A stretch of DNA of 64,000 bases from assembly GCF_017315985.1 (NCBI RefSeq), contig NZ_JAFLVR010000056.1, positions 1-64,000 of the forward strand, given 5' to 3'. This stretch comes from Candidatus Enterococcus murrayae. GTDB taxonomy: Bacteria; Bacillota; Bacilli; Lactobacillales; Enterococcaceae. The notes beneath the pieces were generated by a model. That model worked only from the letters and a program-made list of their open reading frames with translations, searched no databases and had not been told where the DNA came from. This document shows positions 32,637 to 41,366 of the stretch, in pieces. Positions within the stretch are counted from its first letter, which is position 1. Each line of letters opens with the position of its first letter. Made by a program: the position numbers and the translations under genes.

Positions 32637-33563
32637 TCAAGGAATATATTTCTGGATAAACTCCGTCACTTTTTTCTGATACAGTTTAGGGTCGCTGCTT
32701 AGTGCCTCGGCATGTTTGGCACCGTGAACCACATATTTTTCTTTTGGTCCTTTAGTCGCTGCGTAAACTTGAGCTAACATCGAATAAGGAACAAAATCAT
32801 CTTTATCACCGTGGATAAAAAGCATCGGACGTTCGTTTTTATTTAATTGTTTGATCGTATCTGCTTCACCAAAAAAGTAACCTGCACGGATTTTCGTAAC
32901 GAGGCTGGTAACAGGGATCAATGGAAATGAGGGCAGATTGAACATTTGCTTCAACTGGTAATTCAACTCACCCTTGACCGAGCTGTAGCCGCAGTCTTCT
33001 ACAAAGGCTTTGACATTATCTGGCAGCTTTTCACCACTGGTCATCATGACAGTCGCGGCGCCCATGCTCACTCCATGAAGAACGATTTCAGACTGCGGGT
33101 CTTTTTTGATGATGCGATCGATCCACTGGAGGTAGTCTTTCCGCTCGTGCCAGCCAAAGCCTATATAATCGCCTTCGCTTTTTCCATGCCCGCGAGCGTC
33201 AGGCATCAAAACATTGTAGCCGAGATCGTGATAGATTTTAGCATATTGCGGCATATCAGAAGCTTGCCCCATGTAACCATGTGCAATAATCGCTGTTTTA
33301 TGTTGATCCTTTTCTGCCGGCAGATAATAAGCGGATAATTTTAGTCCGTCTTTTGAGGAAAGATTCCAGTCGCTGCGATTGTTTTCATTATTGAACCAAT
33401 TTTCGGCAGAAATTAATTCCGCAGATTTCTTTTTTGAACTATCCGCTAGAAAATCCTTTTTAGCAGGAACAATGGCATAGGAGTAAAAATAATTCCCTGC
33501 TGCGATTAATACAATCGCTAAGACTAGGATAATGCCTAGAATGATTTTTGTTGTTTTATTCAT
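32637..33563 (-). CDS. Alpha/beta hydrolase, membrane-anchored
   Basis: A 308-residue protein. An N-terminal hydrophobic segment (about 6-27) should anchor it with the enzyme outside the membrane. The nucleophile elbow is GVSMGAAT near residue 158, with an oxyanion segment IAHGYMGQA near 95, a DARGHGKSEGDY segment near 122, an acid in DKDDFVPY near 253 and a histidine in GAKHAEAL near 285. It belongs to serine-hydrolase relatives of bacterial esterases and aminopeptidases; the substrate is unknown. ATG 33563 (read on the minus strand) follows AAAGGAAA; the open frame extends 39 codons upstream without a site. Confidence 0.8.
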   Translation of the reverse strand: MNKTTKIILGIILVLAIVLIAAGNYFYSYAIVPAKKDFLADSSKKKSAELISAENWFNNENNRSDWNLSSKDGLKLSAYYLPAEKDQHKTAIIAHGYMGQASDMPQYAKIYHDLGYNVLMPDARGHGKSEGDYIGFGWHERKDYLQWIDRIIKKDPQSEIVLHGVSMGAATVMMTSGEKLPDNVKAFVEDCGYSSVKGELNYQLKQMFNLPSFPLIPVTSLVTKIRAGYFFGEADTIKQLNKNERPMLFIHGDKDDFVPYSMLAQVYAATKGPKEKYVVHGAKHAEALSSDPKLYQKKVTEFIQKYIP

Positions 33564-33841
33564 TTGTTTCCTTTCTTTTCCATGGTAAGCTGCGAAACCA
33601 TTTACCAAGGCTATAAAAATTTTATGTGCGCACCCTTTGTTGCGGAGCTTCGAAACAAATTCAAGGAGCGAGCATATCATAAGAAGTATAGAAAAAAATA
33701 AAGACTATAGCAAGTTCATTAGCGGATGTATTTACAGGTGCATCCATTCATGAGAAAATGTAGCAGAGCTTGAAGCAGAACGAACATAAAACTGATTTTT
33801 GTTAAAAAATCATTACCTTACGACGAGCGAGGAGCGGTCAG

Positions 33842-34834
33842 ATGAAAAATAAAAAAATCACCATCAAAGATGTCGCCAAACAATCAGGAGTCTCGATTGC
33901 AACGGTCTCTCAGATTTTAAACGGTAACGATCAAAAATTCAGTCCGAAAACAGTCGAAAAAGTACTGGCAGCCAAAGCAGCTTTGAATTATGAGCCAGAT
34001 TATTTTGCCCGTCGGATGGTCATGAAAAAAAGCAAGACGATTGGAGTATTGGTCCCTGATATCACCAATCCTTTTTTTAGCACATTGGTCCGTGGGGTTG
34101 AAGGTGTTCTCTATCGCGAAAACTTTATAACGATGCTTTGTAATGCTGATTTAGATACGAAAAAAGAGACGGATTATTTAGAAGAATTAAGTCGTCGCGG
34201 AGTTGATGGCTATATCATAGCCAGTTCAGCAATCTCCAACCAGGCTATCAATGAAACGCTGAGGAAAAAGAATCTCCCTTATATTGTTTTGGATCAAAAG
34301 AAAGCAGAGGGCTTCAGCGACGCAGTTTTGACTGATGATTTTTCCGGGGGAAGACTTGCTGGCGAACATTTGAGCCAATTGGGTCATGAAAAGGTAGCAG
34401 TAGTGCTGCCTGAAGATGCGACAGAAAATATCAAAACACGGCTAACGGGTTTTCAAGAAATTTATCCTAAGGCTATCTTGGTTTACGGGGAGTTAACGAA
34501 AGATGGCGGACGTCAAGCAGCTAGGGAAATCATTAAGACAGATGCAACGGCAGTTTTTGCTATCAATGATGAATTGGCTTTTGGTTTATACTTGGGCTTA
34601 GCCGCTGCAAAGAAAAAAATTCCGCAGGATTACAGTGTAATTGGGTATGATAATATCGATATGTGCGAATACGTCACGCCGCAGCTGACAACGATCGCCC
34701 AGCCTATCCATGAGCTGGGACAAACAACAGCTCGCTTATTATTGGAAAGAATCGAGCAGCCTGAGAAAGAATGGGAAGAAAAAACCTTGCCGGTTCAATT
34801 AATAAAACGTTTTTCAACAGCACACTTGAAATAG
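33842..34834 (+). CDS. rbsR: LacI-family repressor of the ribose operon
   Basis: A 330-residue regulator. The HTH is TIKDVAKQSGVSIATVSQIL near residues 7-26, followed by the hinge helix (DYFARRMVMKK region) and a periplasmic-binding-protein-like domain (GVLVPDITNPFFS near 62, GYDNIDMCEYVTPQLTTIAQP near 268). It precedes rbsK-rbsD-rbsU and probably binds the twin palindrome at 34866-34893, releasing it with ribose or a phosphorylated effector. Confidence 0.88.
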   Translation: MKNKKITIKDVAKQSGVSIATVSQILNGNDQKFSPKTVEKVLAAKAALNYEPDYFARRMVMKKSKTIGVLVPDITNPFFSTLVRGVEGVLYRENFITMLCNADLDTKKETDYLEELSRRGVDGYIIASSAISNQAINETLRKKNLPYIVLDQKKAEGFSDAVLTDDFSGGRLAGEHLSQLGHEKVAVVLPEDATENIKTRLTGFQEIYPKAILVYGELTKDGGRQAAREIIKTDATAVFAINDELAFGLYLGLAAAKKKIPQDYSVIGYDNIDMCEYVTPQLTTIAQPIHELGQTTARLLLERIEQPEKEWEEKTLPVQLIKRFSTAHLK

Positions 34835-34865
34835 CTTTCAAGCTGTGCTATATTTTTGGTGTCGA

Positions 34866-34893
34866 ATTAAAACGTTTTAATAAAACGTTTTAA
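34866..34893. promoter_or_regulatory. Twin LacI-type operators before rbsK
   Basis: TTAAAACGTTTTAA occurs twice in overlapping, near-perfect palindromic form with CG at each centre. This is the usual LacI/RbsR operator type and lies between rbsR and rbsK, so RbsR likely represses rbsKDU (a CcpA role is also possible). Confidence 0.7.
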
Positions 34894-34942
34894 TTTAATT
34901 CGAATTGAGGAACTCGAAAGAATAGGAAATGGAGTGAACAAA

Positions 34943-35848
34943 ATGAATACGATTACAGTTATTGGAAGTATCAATCTTGACCGGACGATCCGTGTGAAGC
35001 AAATGCCAAAACCTGGTGAAACGATGCATACGAAAGAAATTTTTTCTGCGGGCGGCGGCAAGGGAGCAAACCAAGCAGTGGCAGCCAAACGTTCTGAAGC
35101 AGCTACACATTTTATCGGAGCAATCGGTAATGATGAAGCAGGCGAAATGATGCGGGAGCTTTTATCTGAAGAAGGAATTGATTTAACTGGTGTCCAAACC
35201 CTAGAGAAGCAAGCAACTGGTCAGGCTTATATTATTGTTGATGATCACGGTGAAAATAGCATCATGATTCATTCGGGGGCTAATAATGCTTTCACCCCGC
35301 AGCAGGTCCAAGAGTATGCGGATGTGATCAAGGCCAGTGATTTTGTTATTGCTCAATTTGAAAGCACTTTAGAAAGTACGATTGAAGCTTTTTCGATTGC
35401 CCGTGAAGCAGGTGTAAAAACAATTTTAAATCCTGCCCCCGCTTTGGAAAATGTTCCAGAAGCACTTTTGCGCGTTACAGATATGATCATTCCAAATGAA
35501 ACTGAGACGGAAATTTTGACCGGGATCCACGTTACGGATGAGGCGAGCTTAAAAGCAGCTGCAGATTATTTACATCAATTAGGAATTGAAGCAGTGATTA
35601 TCACGATCGGCAGTAAAGGTGCATTTTACGACGTTCAGGGGCGTAACGGTATCGTTCCAGCTTTCAAGGTCAACGCAGTAGATACTACCGCGGCTGGGGA
35701 TACGTTCATTGGTGCTATGAGCAGTGTATTAATGAAGGATTTTAGTAACTTGGAAGAAGCGATTGAATATGGAAATAAGGCCTCATCGCTGACAGTTCAA
35801 CGCTTTGGTGCTCAACCATCTATTCCATACAAAAATGAATTGAAGTAA
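34943..35848 (+). CDS. rbsK: Ribokinase
   Basis: A 301-residue PfkB-family kinase: [11 protein letters not shown] near residue 6, [14 protein letters not shown] near 37, and the C-terminal anion hole and base [13 protein letters not shown] near 247. It phosphorylates ribose to ribose 5-phosphate. ATG 34943 is 8 nt after GGAG; an in-frame GTG at 34934 sits too close to it. Confidence 0.92.
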   Translation: MNTITVIGSINLDRTIRVKQMPKPGETMHTKEIFSAGGGKGANQAVAAKRSEAATHFIGAIGNDEAGEMMRELLSEEGIDLTGVQTLEKQATGQAYIIVDDHGENSIMIHSGANNAFTPQQVQEYADVIKASDFVIAQFESTLESTIEAFSIAREAGVKTILNPAPALENVPEALLRVTDMIIPNETETEILTGIHVTDEASLKAAADYLHQLGIEAVIITIGSKGAFYDVQGRNGIVPAFKVNAVDTTAAGDTFIGAMSSVLMKDFSNLEEAIEYGNKASSLTVQRFGAQPSIPYKNELK

Positions 35849-35864
35849 CGAAAGGATTTTTATC

Positions 35865-36260
35865 ATGAAAAAAAGTAAAGTCATCAACTCAGATATTTCA
35901 CGTGTGATCGCACAAATGGGACATTTTGATCAATTAAGTATCGGTGATGCCGGGATGCCGGTTCCAATGACGACAGAAAAAATTGATTTAGCCGTAGATA
36001 AAGGTATTCCAAGCTTTATGGATGTTTTGAACAATGTACTAGAGGAATTAGCTGTTCAACGGATCTATCTGGCAGAGGAAATCAAAACGGAGAACCCAGA
36101 AATGTTGAAAAAAATTCAAGAGCGATTACCTGAAACACCTGTAACGTTCATTACTCATGCTGAGATGAAGGCTGCTTTGCACGATAGTAAAGCATTTATT
36201 CGTACTGGAGAAATGACTCCTTATGCAAATATTTTGCTAGAAAGCGGTGTTGTCTTTTAA
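35865..36260 (+). CDS. rbsD: D-ribose pyranase
   Basis: A 131-residue RbsD/FucU-fold mutarotase. [17 protein letters not shown] near residues 18-34 contains the active-site histidine and aspartate; the C-terminal [19 protein letters not shown] carries the tyrosine. It converts beta-pyranose ribose to the furanose form used by ribokinase. Confidence 0.92.
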   Translation: MKKSKVINSDISRVIAQMGHFDQLSIGDAGMPVPMTTEKIDLAVDKGIPSFMDVLNNVLEELAVQRIYLAEEIKTENPEMLKKIQERLPETPVTFITHAEMKAALHDSKAFIRTGEMTPYANILLESGVVF

Positions 36261-36304
36261 ACTAGATAGGTCAGTTTAAAAGAGAAAATCAAGGAGGAGA
36301 CAGT

Positions 36305-37192
36305 ATGAATACAACAGCAATCTTGATTGGACTAGGGCCATTACTTGGATGGGGGCTTTATCCCACCATCGCGTCAAAAATTGGTGGACGTCCGGTCAAT
36401 CAAATAGTAGGTTCAACTTTAGGTACATTGATTTTTGCCCTAGTTTTTGCAATAGTCAATGGAATGAGTTTTCCAATAGGAATGAACTTGGTCTTTTCGA
36501 TCCTCTCAGGTGTGGGGTGGGCAACTGCCCAAATTATCACCTTTCAATCATTTACCCTGATTGGTTCGTCTCGGGCGATGCCTATTACGACGGCCTTCCA
36601 GTTACTTGGTGCATCCTTATGGGGAGTCTTTGCTTTAGGCGATTGGCCAGGGACTAGCGCGAAATTATTAGGCGGCTTTGCGTTAGTATTAATTGTTTTA
36701 GGTGCTTGGATGACCGTTTGGACGGAAGAAAAAACACAAGAAAAAGCTAATATCTTGAAAAAAGCAGTATTATTGTTAGCAGTCGGTGAAATTGGTTATT
36801 GGGCTTATTCCGCTGCACCGCAAGCAAGCACTATCGATGGGATGCACGCATTCCTGCCGCAGGCGATCGGTATGTTTTTAGTTGCGCTTGTTTATTCCGT
36901 GATTTTACGTATGAAGGACAAAGAAAAATCTGCATTAGTAGAAGCAGTATCGTATAAGCATATTTTCTCCGGCTTCTTTTTTGCCTTTGCTGCATTGACC
37001 TACTTGATCTCAGCACAGCCTAATATGAACGGATTAGCAACTGGCTTCATTTTATCTCAAACCTCGGTTGTACTAGCCACATTAACCGGTATTTGGTTCT
37101 TGGGACAAAAGAAAACCAAAAAAGAAATGACGATTACCATCATTGGGCTGTTACTGATTCTAGCTGCAGCGGCATTAACGGTAACGATCTAA
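36305..37192 (+). CDS. rbsU: Ribose uptake protein RbsU (GRP transporter family)
   Basis: A 295-residue protein with about ten membrane helices, of the glucose/ribose porter family found in Gram-positive bacteria. It starts with LIGLGPLLGWGLYPTIASK and has repeated EamA-like halves. In an rbsK-rbsD operon without an ABC transporter it is the expected ribose carrier. AAGGAGG precedes the start. Confidence 0.88.
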   Translation: MNTTAILIGLGPLLGWGLYPTIASKIGGRPVNQIVGSTLGTLIFALVFAIVNGMSFPIGMNLVFSILSGVGWATAQIITFQSFTLIGSSRAMPITTAFQLLGASLWGVFALGDWPGTSAKLLGGFALVLIVLGAWMTVWTEEKTQEKANILKKAVLLLAVGEIGYWAYSAAPQASTIDGMHAFLPQAIGMFLVALVYSVILRMKDKEKSALVEAVSYKHIFSGFFFAFAALTYLISAQPNMNGLATGFILSQTSVVLATLTGIWFLGQKKTKKEMTITIIGLLLILAAAALTVTI

Positions 37193-37219
37193 AGCTGTCG
37201 ATTTCTGACAGCTTTTTTT
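37191..37219 (+). terminator. Terminator of the ribose unit
   Basis: AAAGCTGTC pairs with GACAGCTTT, followed by T. It overlaps the rbsU stop codon. Confidence 0.8.
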
Positions 37220-37392
37220 GTTTAAGATAAATCCAAGTAAAATTTTTCTTGTCAGTGCTATAATCAATACAGGAAAAGACGAGGCTAGTCCTATTTCTTA
37301 CACTGAAGTTATAAAAAAGGATTCAGGCGGAACTATTAGAAGGATTTTCGTTTTTTCGAGAAATTTCTAGCGATTAGGAAGAAGGAGAAGTT

Positions 37393-37794
37393 ATGAAGCT
37401 GACATTGTCATTAGATCTTTTGGAACAGGCATTTTATTATGTGTCGCCGATGAAGCCTGTCTCGACGGTCCCTTTGATTTATGTGACTTTTCTGGCAGAA
37501 AAAGAGCAAGTAGCTTATACGACTGATAATGAAGCAAAGTTCGCGCGAAAAATCGAACGGTCATTCAAAGCGGCTTTCCGCGAGATCATTCAAAAGAATC
37601 AAGAGTATCGGGAAATTCTTGATCAAGACAAGCTTTTGCCGCTGGAGGAGCACTTAGCGAAACAAGCCCAATTGATTCACGCTGTAAGAACAGAGCTCCA
37701 AAAGTATCCCGAGTTAAATTTGATTCGAATCGATGTTGCGGGTAGCTGGCCTGTATTTCAAACAGAAGCAGGAACGTTGGATTTGACTGAGTAA
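37393..37794 (+). CDS. Unknown soluble 133-aa protein
   Basis: The family is not recognised. It starts behind AAGAAGGAGAAG, has no signal peptide or membrane segment, and is rich in charged residues with a helical middle (EEHLAKQAQLIHAVRTELQK near 83-102). The C-terminus has RIDVAGSWPVF. It precedes another small unknown gene on the same strand, and both may form a unit with the genes up to 39006. Confidence 0.55.
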   Translation: MKLTLSLDLLEQAFYYVSPMKPVSTVPLIYVTFLAEKEQVAYTTDNEAKFARKIERSFKAAFREIIQKNQEYREILDQDKLLPLEEHLAKQAQLIHAVRTELQKYPELNLIRIDVAGSWPVFQTEAGTLDLTE

Positions 37795-37853
37795 GCGAGT
37801 TTGTTTAAGAAAATGAAGGCAACTGGTAAAGTAAATAGGAAAGGGTGAGTAAA

Positions 37854-38156
37854 ATGGATAGAACCTATTTTGAAGGACAGACAGCATTTTTAAAGGATTA
37901 TGAAAAGGTCGTAAAAGCAACAGCCATCGATCCGGAGCAGGTGATCGATAAAGTAATGACCCAATTAAATAAGCCGACGCCGGATGACAAATTATATTAT
38001 ATCCTGCCTGGCGAATATACGATCAAAGGCAATACGGTCAGATTTCCTTTTCGCAAAGAATTGATTGCTATGGACAATGAGGCGACAGTATCCACTCAAT
38101 TTTTCTATGAAGATTCGCCTTACGAATATGAAGTTGCTGATGAAGAACAGCTATGA
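37854..38156 (+). CDS. Unknown soluble 100-aa protein
   Basis: The family is not recognised. ATG 37854 follows AAAGGG at 8 nt; GTG 37845 directly abuts that site. The protein is mixed helix/strand (FEGQTAFLKDYEKVVKA at the start, acidic C-terminus). A terminator follows directly. No catalytic motif is evident. Confidence 0.55.
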   Translation: MDRTYFEGQTAFLKDYEKVVKATAIDPEQVIDKVMTQLNKPTPDDKLYYILPGEYTIKGNTVRFPFRKELIAMDNEATVSTQFFYEDSPYEYEVADEEQL

Positions 38157-38160
38157 TCCT

Positions 38161-38198
38161 AAAGACTTTCAGGTTTAGAAAACTTGAAAGTCTTTTTT
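38161..38198 (+). terminator. Intrinsic terminator
   Basis: AAAGACTTTCAAG-type arm pairs with CTTGAAAGTCTTT, followed by T. Confidence 0.8.
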
Positions 38199-38275
38199 TA
38201 AGCTTGCTTTAAAAAAAGAAGCTGGTATGATGGATATAATATGGTTTGTTATTTTTTTAGCAAGAATGGGGGGTG

Positions 38276-38347
38276 ATGGTCTTGCATGATTTACTAGTGG
38301 CAGGGCTATTTCCTGCAGGCAATGAATTTAAACTGAAAGGGAGTTAA
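38276..38347 (+). CDS. Possible 23-codon leader peptide
   Basis: An ATG directly after a very G-rich ribosome binding site (GGGGGGTG) opens a short frame (MVLHDLLVAGLFPAGNEF start) that ends 4 bp before the TTG start of the next gene. The spacing would allow translational coupling or leader control. The spacing between site and ATG is very short, so this is tentative. Confidence 0.3.
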   Translation: MVLHDLLVAGLFPAGNEFKLKGS

Positions 38348-38351
38348 TATA

Positions 38352-38681
38352 TTGTTCATTCTTGAAAAGAAAGCGGAACCAGAGCAACAAATCTGGAATC
38401 ATATCAAACGTCACTACCAGGGGGAAAAAGTCGCAGTTGTCGGAGTTCAAAAGCAATTGCCGCAAACCTTCTTACGTAATAAGCAAGTTATTTTTTATGA
38501 AAGTCTGACTGGAAAGGCTTTATTAGAAGAAGGAGAACGCTTCTTAAATAAATTCGCAAAGGAATATACTGCTTTTGTCTTTTATTTAGATAGTTCCTCA
38601 GAAATAGCGGAACAGCTGGTCGAGGCTGGTCGTAATTTAGGTGTCCGAGTAACTGTTACAGTTGAAGAAACGGCTGCTTAA
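38352..38681 (+). CDS. Unknown 109-aa protein
   Basis: The family is not recognised. It appears to start with TTG, 9 nt after AAAGGGA. Predicted alternating helices and strands (GEKVAVVGVQKQL near 23, AFVFYLDSSSEIAEQLVEAG near 76) suggest a small Rossmann-like or ferredoxin-like fold. It is followed 10 bp later by another small gene, so both are probably one operon. Confidence 0.5.
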   Translation: MFILEKKAEPEQQIWNHIKRHYQGEKVAVVGVQKQLPQTFLRNKQVIFYESLTGKALLEEGERFLNKFAKEYTAFVFYLDSSSEIAEQLVEAGRNLGVRVTVTVEETAA

Positions 38682-38691
38682 GGAGCCGTTT

Positions 38692-39006
38692 ATGTGGAAA
38701 GAAGTCATTCGACAGAAGACAGTTCATAATACTATTTTACGAAGCGGACTGCGGCTGTTGCATCAAAGTACTTGGCGTCAAAGCAAGGATAGGAAAGCTT
38801 TGTTAGAGGTTTCAGGTCAATTGCAAAATGTGATGCAGCTGCATTTAGAAACAAAAAACCTCGTTGTAGGAGTTCCTGGCTTCGGAAAAGAAGTAACGCT
38901 GTTGGAAGTGGATGAACCTAAGTTTGTTCCTCACTATAAAATAGAGCAAGTTGTCGAATCTGCCGAAGGGCACTTTATCAAGTTAAAATTAATAAAAACC
39001 GTTTAA
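38692..39006 (+). CDS. Unknown basic 104-aa protein
   Basis: The family is not recognised. ATG 38692 follows AAGGAG at 7 nt; the open frame extends further upstream inside the preceding gene without a site. The N-terminal half is strongly basic (KTVHNTILRSGLRLLHQSTW near 8-27), the rest strand-rich. It may bind nucleic acid, but no known motif supports that. Confidence 0.5.
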   Translation: MWKEVIRQKTVHNTILRSGLRLLHQSTWRQSKDRKALLEVSGQLQNVMQLHLETKNLVVGVPGFGKEVTLLEVDEPKFVPHYKIEQVVESAEGHFIKLKLIKTV

Positions 39007-39146
39007 TAAGGAGTCGCACAAGTGTGCGGCTCTCAGACTGTAGACAAAGTCCATTTTATGGATGATGATTACAGTTTTTTTGTTTCGTAATCGCGATCAA
39101 GCGTAAAGTAAAGAAGAATACGCAACTTCAGCATGAATAAAACAAC

Positions 39147-39188
39147 CGCTAAGTCTCAGTAAAAATGAGCCTTAGCGGTTGTTTTTGG
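39147..39188. terminator. Bidirectional terminator between convergent units
   Basis: AACCGCTAAG and CTCA pair with TGAG and CTTAGCGGTT; T runs flank both sides. It can serve the plus-strand small genes and the minus-strand nupC. A smaller hairpin GAGTCGCAC / GTGTGCGGCTC lies at 39009-39033. Confidence 0.75.
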
Positions 39189-39192
39189 ATAG

Positions 39193-40368
39193 TTAAAAAA
39201 TCAGACCAGTAATAATTGCGCTTAGAAAGCTGACCAAACTAGCACACAATAGAATTTTTAATCCGTGTTTGGCAACCAGATTGCCTTTTTCCTCGTTTAA
39301 GCCCTTCATCGCACCAGAAATGATTCCAATGGAGGAGAAGTTGGCAAAAGAAACTAGAAAAACAGAGAGAATTGCCGTAGTCCGAGTTGAAAAATCCCAG
39401 TTGCTTTTGGCCAGCTCCGTCATAGCAACGAATTCATTGGTTACTAGTTTGGTAGCCATCAAGCTTCCTGCATTCACAGCTTCTTTCCAGGGGATGCCTG
39501 TGATAAAAGCTAATGGAGCAAAAATATATCCTAGGATTTCTTGGAAGGTCAGCCCCGTGAGTTTAGCAAAAAGGAAGTTGATCATCGCGATCAATGCGAC
39601 AAAACCGATCAGCATTGCTGCTACAGTGACTGCCACGTGGAAGCCGTCTAAAATATATTCTCCCAGCATTTGGAAGAAGGTTTGCTCTTTGTCCTCAGCG
39701 ATCATCAATTCATCATTTTCCAATTGGTAGGGATTAACGATTGAAGCAATAATGAATCCGCCGAATAGATTCAGTACGAGTGCAGTAATCACATAACGCG
39801 GTTGGATCAGCGCCATATAGGAACCAACGATGGACATGGAAACGGTGGACATCGCTGAGATACTCATGGTAGTCAGGCGCTGTTCAGACAAAGTAGGCAG
39901 CTCCTTTTTGATAGAGATGAATACTTCCGATTGACCAAGGATCGCTGAAGCAATTCCGTTGTAGGATTCCAATTTGCCCATACCATTGATTTTGCTGAGT
40001 GCAAGTCCAACACCTTTCATAAACAAAGGCAACAGTCTAATGTAGCGCAAGATTCCAATGATCGCAGAGATGAAGATGATCGGCATTAGGACGTTTAAGA
40101 AAAACGGAAAGCTGTCCTTATTAGCGATTCCTCCAAAAACGAAATCAACACCAGCGCCTGCGAAACTCAGCAAGGCATCAAAAACAGCTGCTAAACCGTT
40201 GACGAGAGACGTTCCTACAGTCGTTCGCAATAAGATAAAGCCTAATAAAAATTGCAGCAGCAGCATAACCAAAATCGGAGAATACCGAATATTCTTTCGA
40301 TCGCTGCTGATCAAAAAACTCAGTGCTAAAACAATAAGCAACCCAATAATACCTGTAAAAAAATGCAA
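39193..40368 (-). CDS. nupC: Concentrative nucleoside transporter, NupC family
   Basis: A 391-residue CNT-family permease with about ten membrane helices. Family motifs include GQSEVFISIKKELPTLSEQRL near residue 146, STVSMSIVGSYMALI near 174, LMATKLVTNEF near 300 and the C-terminal FANFSSIGIISGAMKGL near 343. It couples nucleoside uptake to protons or sodium. It stands alone on the minus strand with a GGAGTG-like ribosome binding site; it may supply ribose via nucleoside breakdown, alongside the rbs unit. Confidence 0.88.
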   Translation of the reverse strand: MHFFTGIIGLLIVLALSFLISSDRKNIRYSPILVMLLLQFLLGFILLRTTVGTSLVNGLAAVFDALLSFAGAGVDFVFGGIANKDSFPFFLNVLMPIIFISAIIGILRYIRLLPLFMKGVGLALSKINGMGKLESYNGIASAILGQSEVFISIKKELPTLSEQRLTTMSISAMSTVSMSIVGSYMALIQPRYVITALVLNLFGGFIIASIVNPYQLENDELMIAEDKEQTFFQMLGEYILDGFHVAVTVAAMLIGFVALIAMINFLFAKLTGLTFQEILGYIFAPLAFITGIPWKEAVNAGSLMATKLVTNEFVAMTELAKSNWDFSTRTTAILSVFLVSFANFSSIGIISGAMKGLNEEKGNLVAKHGLKILLCASLVSFLSAIITGLIF

Positions 40369-40600
40369 ACAACCACTCCTAGTTTCTATTGATAGTATTT
40401 TTCTTTAAAAAATAATCTGAATCAGCTTAGCCTTTTTTTGCTGAAATTGCGAAGGATAGCGATGAAAAACAGTCCTCTATGAAGAAATTCTAAATTCGAA
40501 AACACTAACAAATTCATTTTGTCCGCTTGCAATGATTAAAGCTTTTCCAAAAAAAATATGCTATGCTTGAAAAGAATTCTGCAGAAAAAGAGGGATTGGA

Positions 40601-41239
40601 ATGGAAGGGGAAAACAAAAAGCGAATCTTGCTGCCGCGCTATCAGCAAGTAGCGGTAGAGATCGCTGAACGGATCGCTGACAAACGATATCAAGTAGGAG
40701 AAAAAATTCATGCACGCTCAACTTTAGCCAGCAATTTCAATGTTTCTCCTGAAACTGCTCGTAAAGCGATCAATGTTTTGGTGGATCTAGGCATTATGGA
40801 AGTCCGTCATGGCAGCGGAGCATATGTGCTTTCGCGAGAAAAAGCGCAGGCCTATTTCGAAAAATATCAAGATGTGCAGTCTATCCAAGAAATTAAGAAC
40901 GAGATCCAAGCCAGTGTTGAAAAACAGAAGCAGGAGCTGGACAATGTCAGCGGACTATTGAATCAGCTATTATCCCAAACGAAGCGCGTCCATAATGGTG
41001 CGCCCTTTGTTCCTTATGAATTGACATTGACTGAAGAAGCGGCTCACTTAGAAAGTACCGTTAATGAGTTAAACATTTGGCACGAGACGGGTGCGACTGT
41101 TATTGCGATTCAGCAAAAAAATGAATTATTGCTGTCCCCTGGGCCATATGCGAAGATTTGTGCTGGAGATACCCTGTTTTTTGTTGGTAATGAGTTAGTA
41201 TTGCAACGAATGCAGCATTTGTTTTACCCAGATAAATAA
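40601..41239 (+). CDS. busR: GntR-type regulator with RCK_C domain (BusR), c-di-AMP-dependent
   Basis: A 212-residue protein: winged HTH of the GntR type (about 12-80; VSPETARKAINVLVDLGIME near 47-66), a coiled-coil linker (about 90-130) and a C-terminal RCK_C/TrkA-C domain (about 140-210; AIQQKNELLLSPGPYAKICAGDTLFFVG region). This architecture is that of BusR, which represses the betaine transporter genes when bound to c-di-AMP. Its own terminator follows, then the busAA-busAB operon with a matching operator. Confidence 0.9.
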   Translation: MEGENKKRILLPRYQQVAVEIAERIADKRYQVGEKIHARSTLASNFNVSPETARKAINVLVDLGIMEVRHGSGAYVLSREKAQAYFEKYQDVQSIQEIKNEIQASVEKQKQELDNVSGLLNQLLSQTKRVHNGAPFVPYELTLTEEAAHLESTVNELNIWHETGATVIAIQQKNELLLSPGPYAKICAGDTLFFVGNELVLQRMQHLFYPDK

Positions 41240-41248
41240 TTTAAACAA

Positions 41249-41277
41249 AAAAGAAAGCGTCCGCTTTCTTTTTTTTG
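41249..41277 (+). terminator. Terminator of busR
   Basis: AAAGAAAGCG pairs with CGCTTTCTTT around TC, followed by seven T. Confidence 0.8.
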
Positions 41278-41303
41278 TTTGCTGAAAATTTTCAACATCT
41301 TTT

Positions 41304-41348
41304 TTGACAAAAGTGACCACATGATGTTAAGGTAGTATGGTCACTTTT
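41304..41348 (+). promoter_or_regulatory. busA promoter flanked by BusR operator half-sites
   Basis: The -35 TTGACA (41304-41309) is followed by AAAAGTGACCA (41309-41319) and, after 18 bp, the inverted copy TGGTCACTTTT (41338-41348). The -10 is probably TAAGGT between the two. An AGTGAC/GTCACT inverted pair spanning the promoter agrees with known BusR targets. Confidence 0.75.
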
Positions 41349-41366
41349 TAAGAGGAGGATATATTT

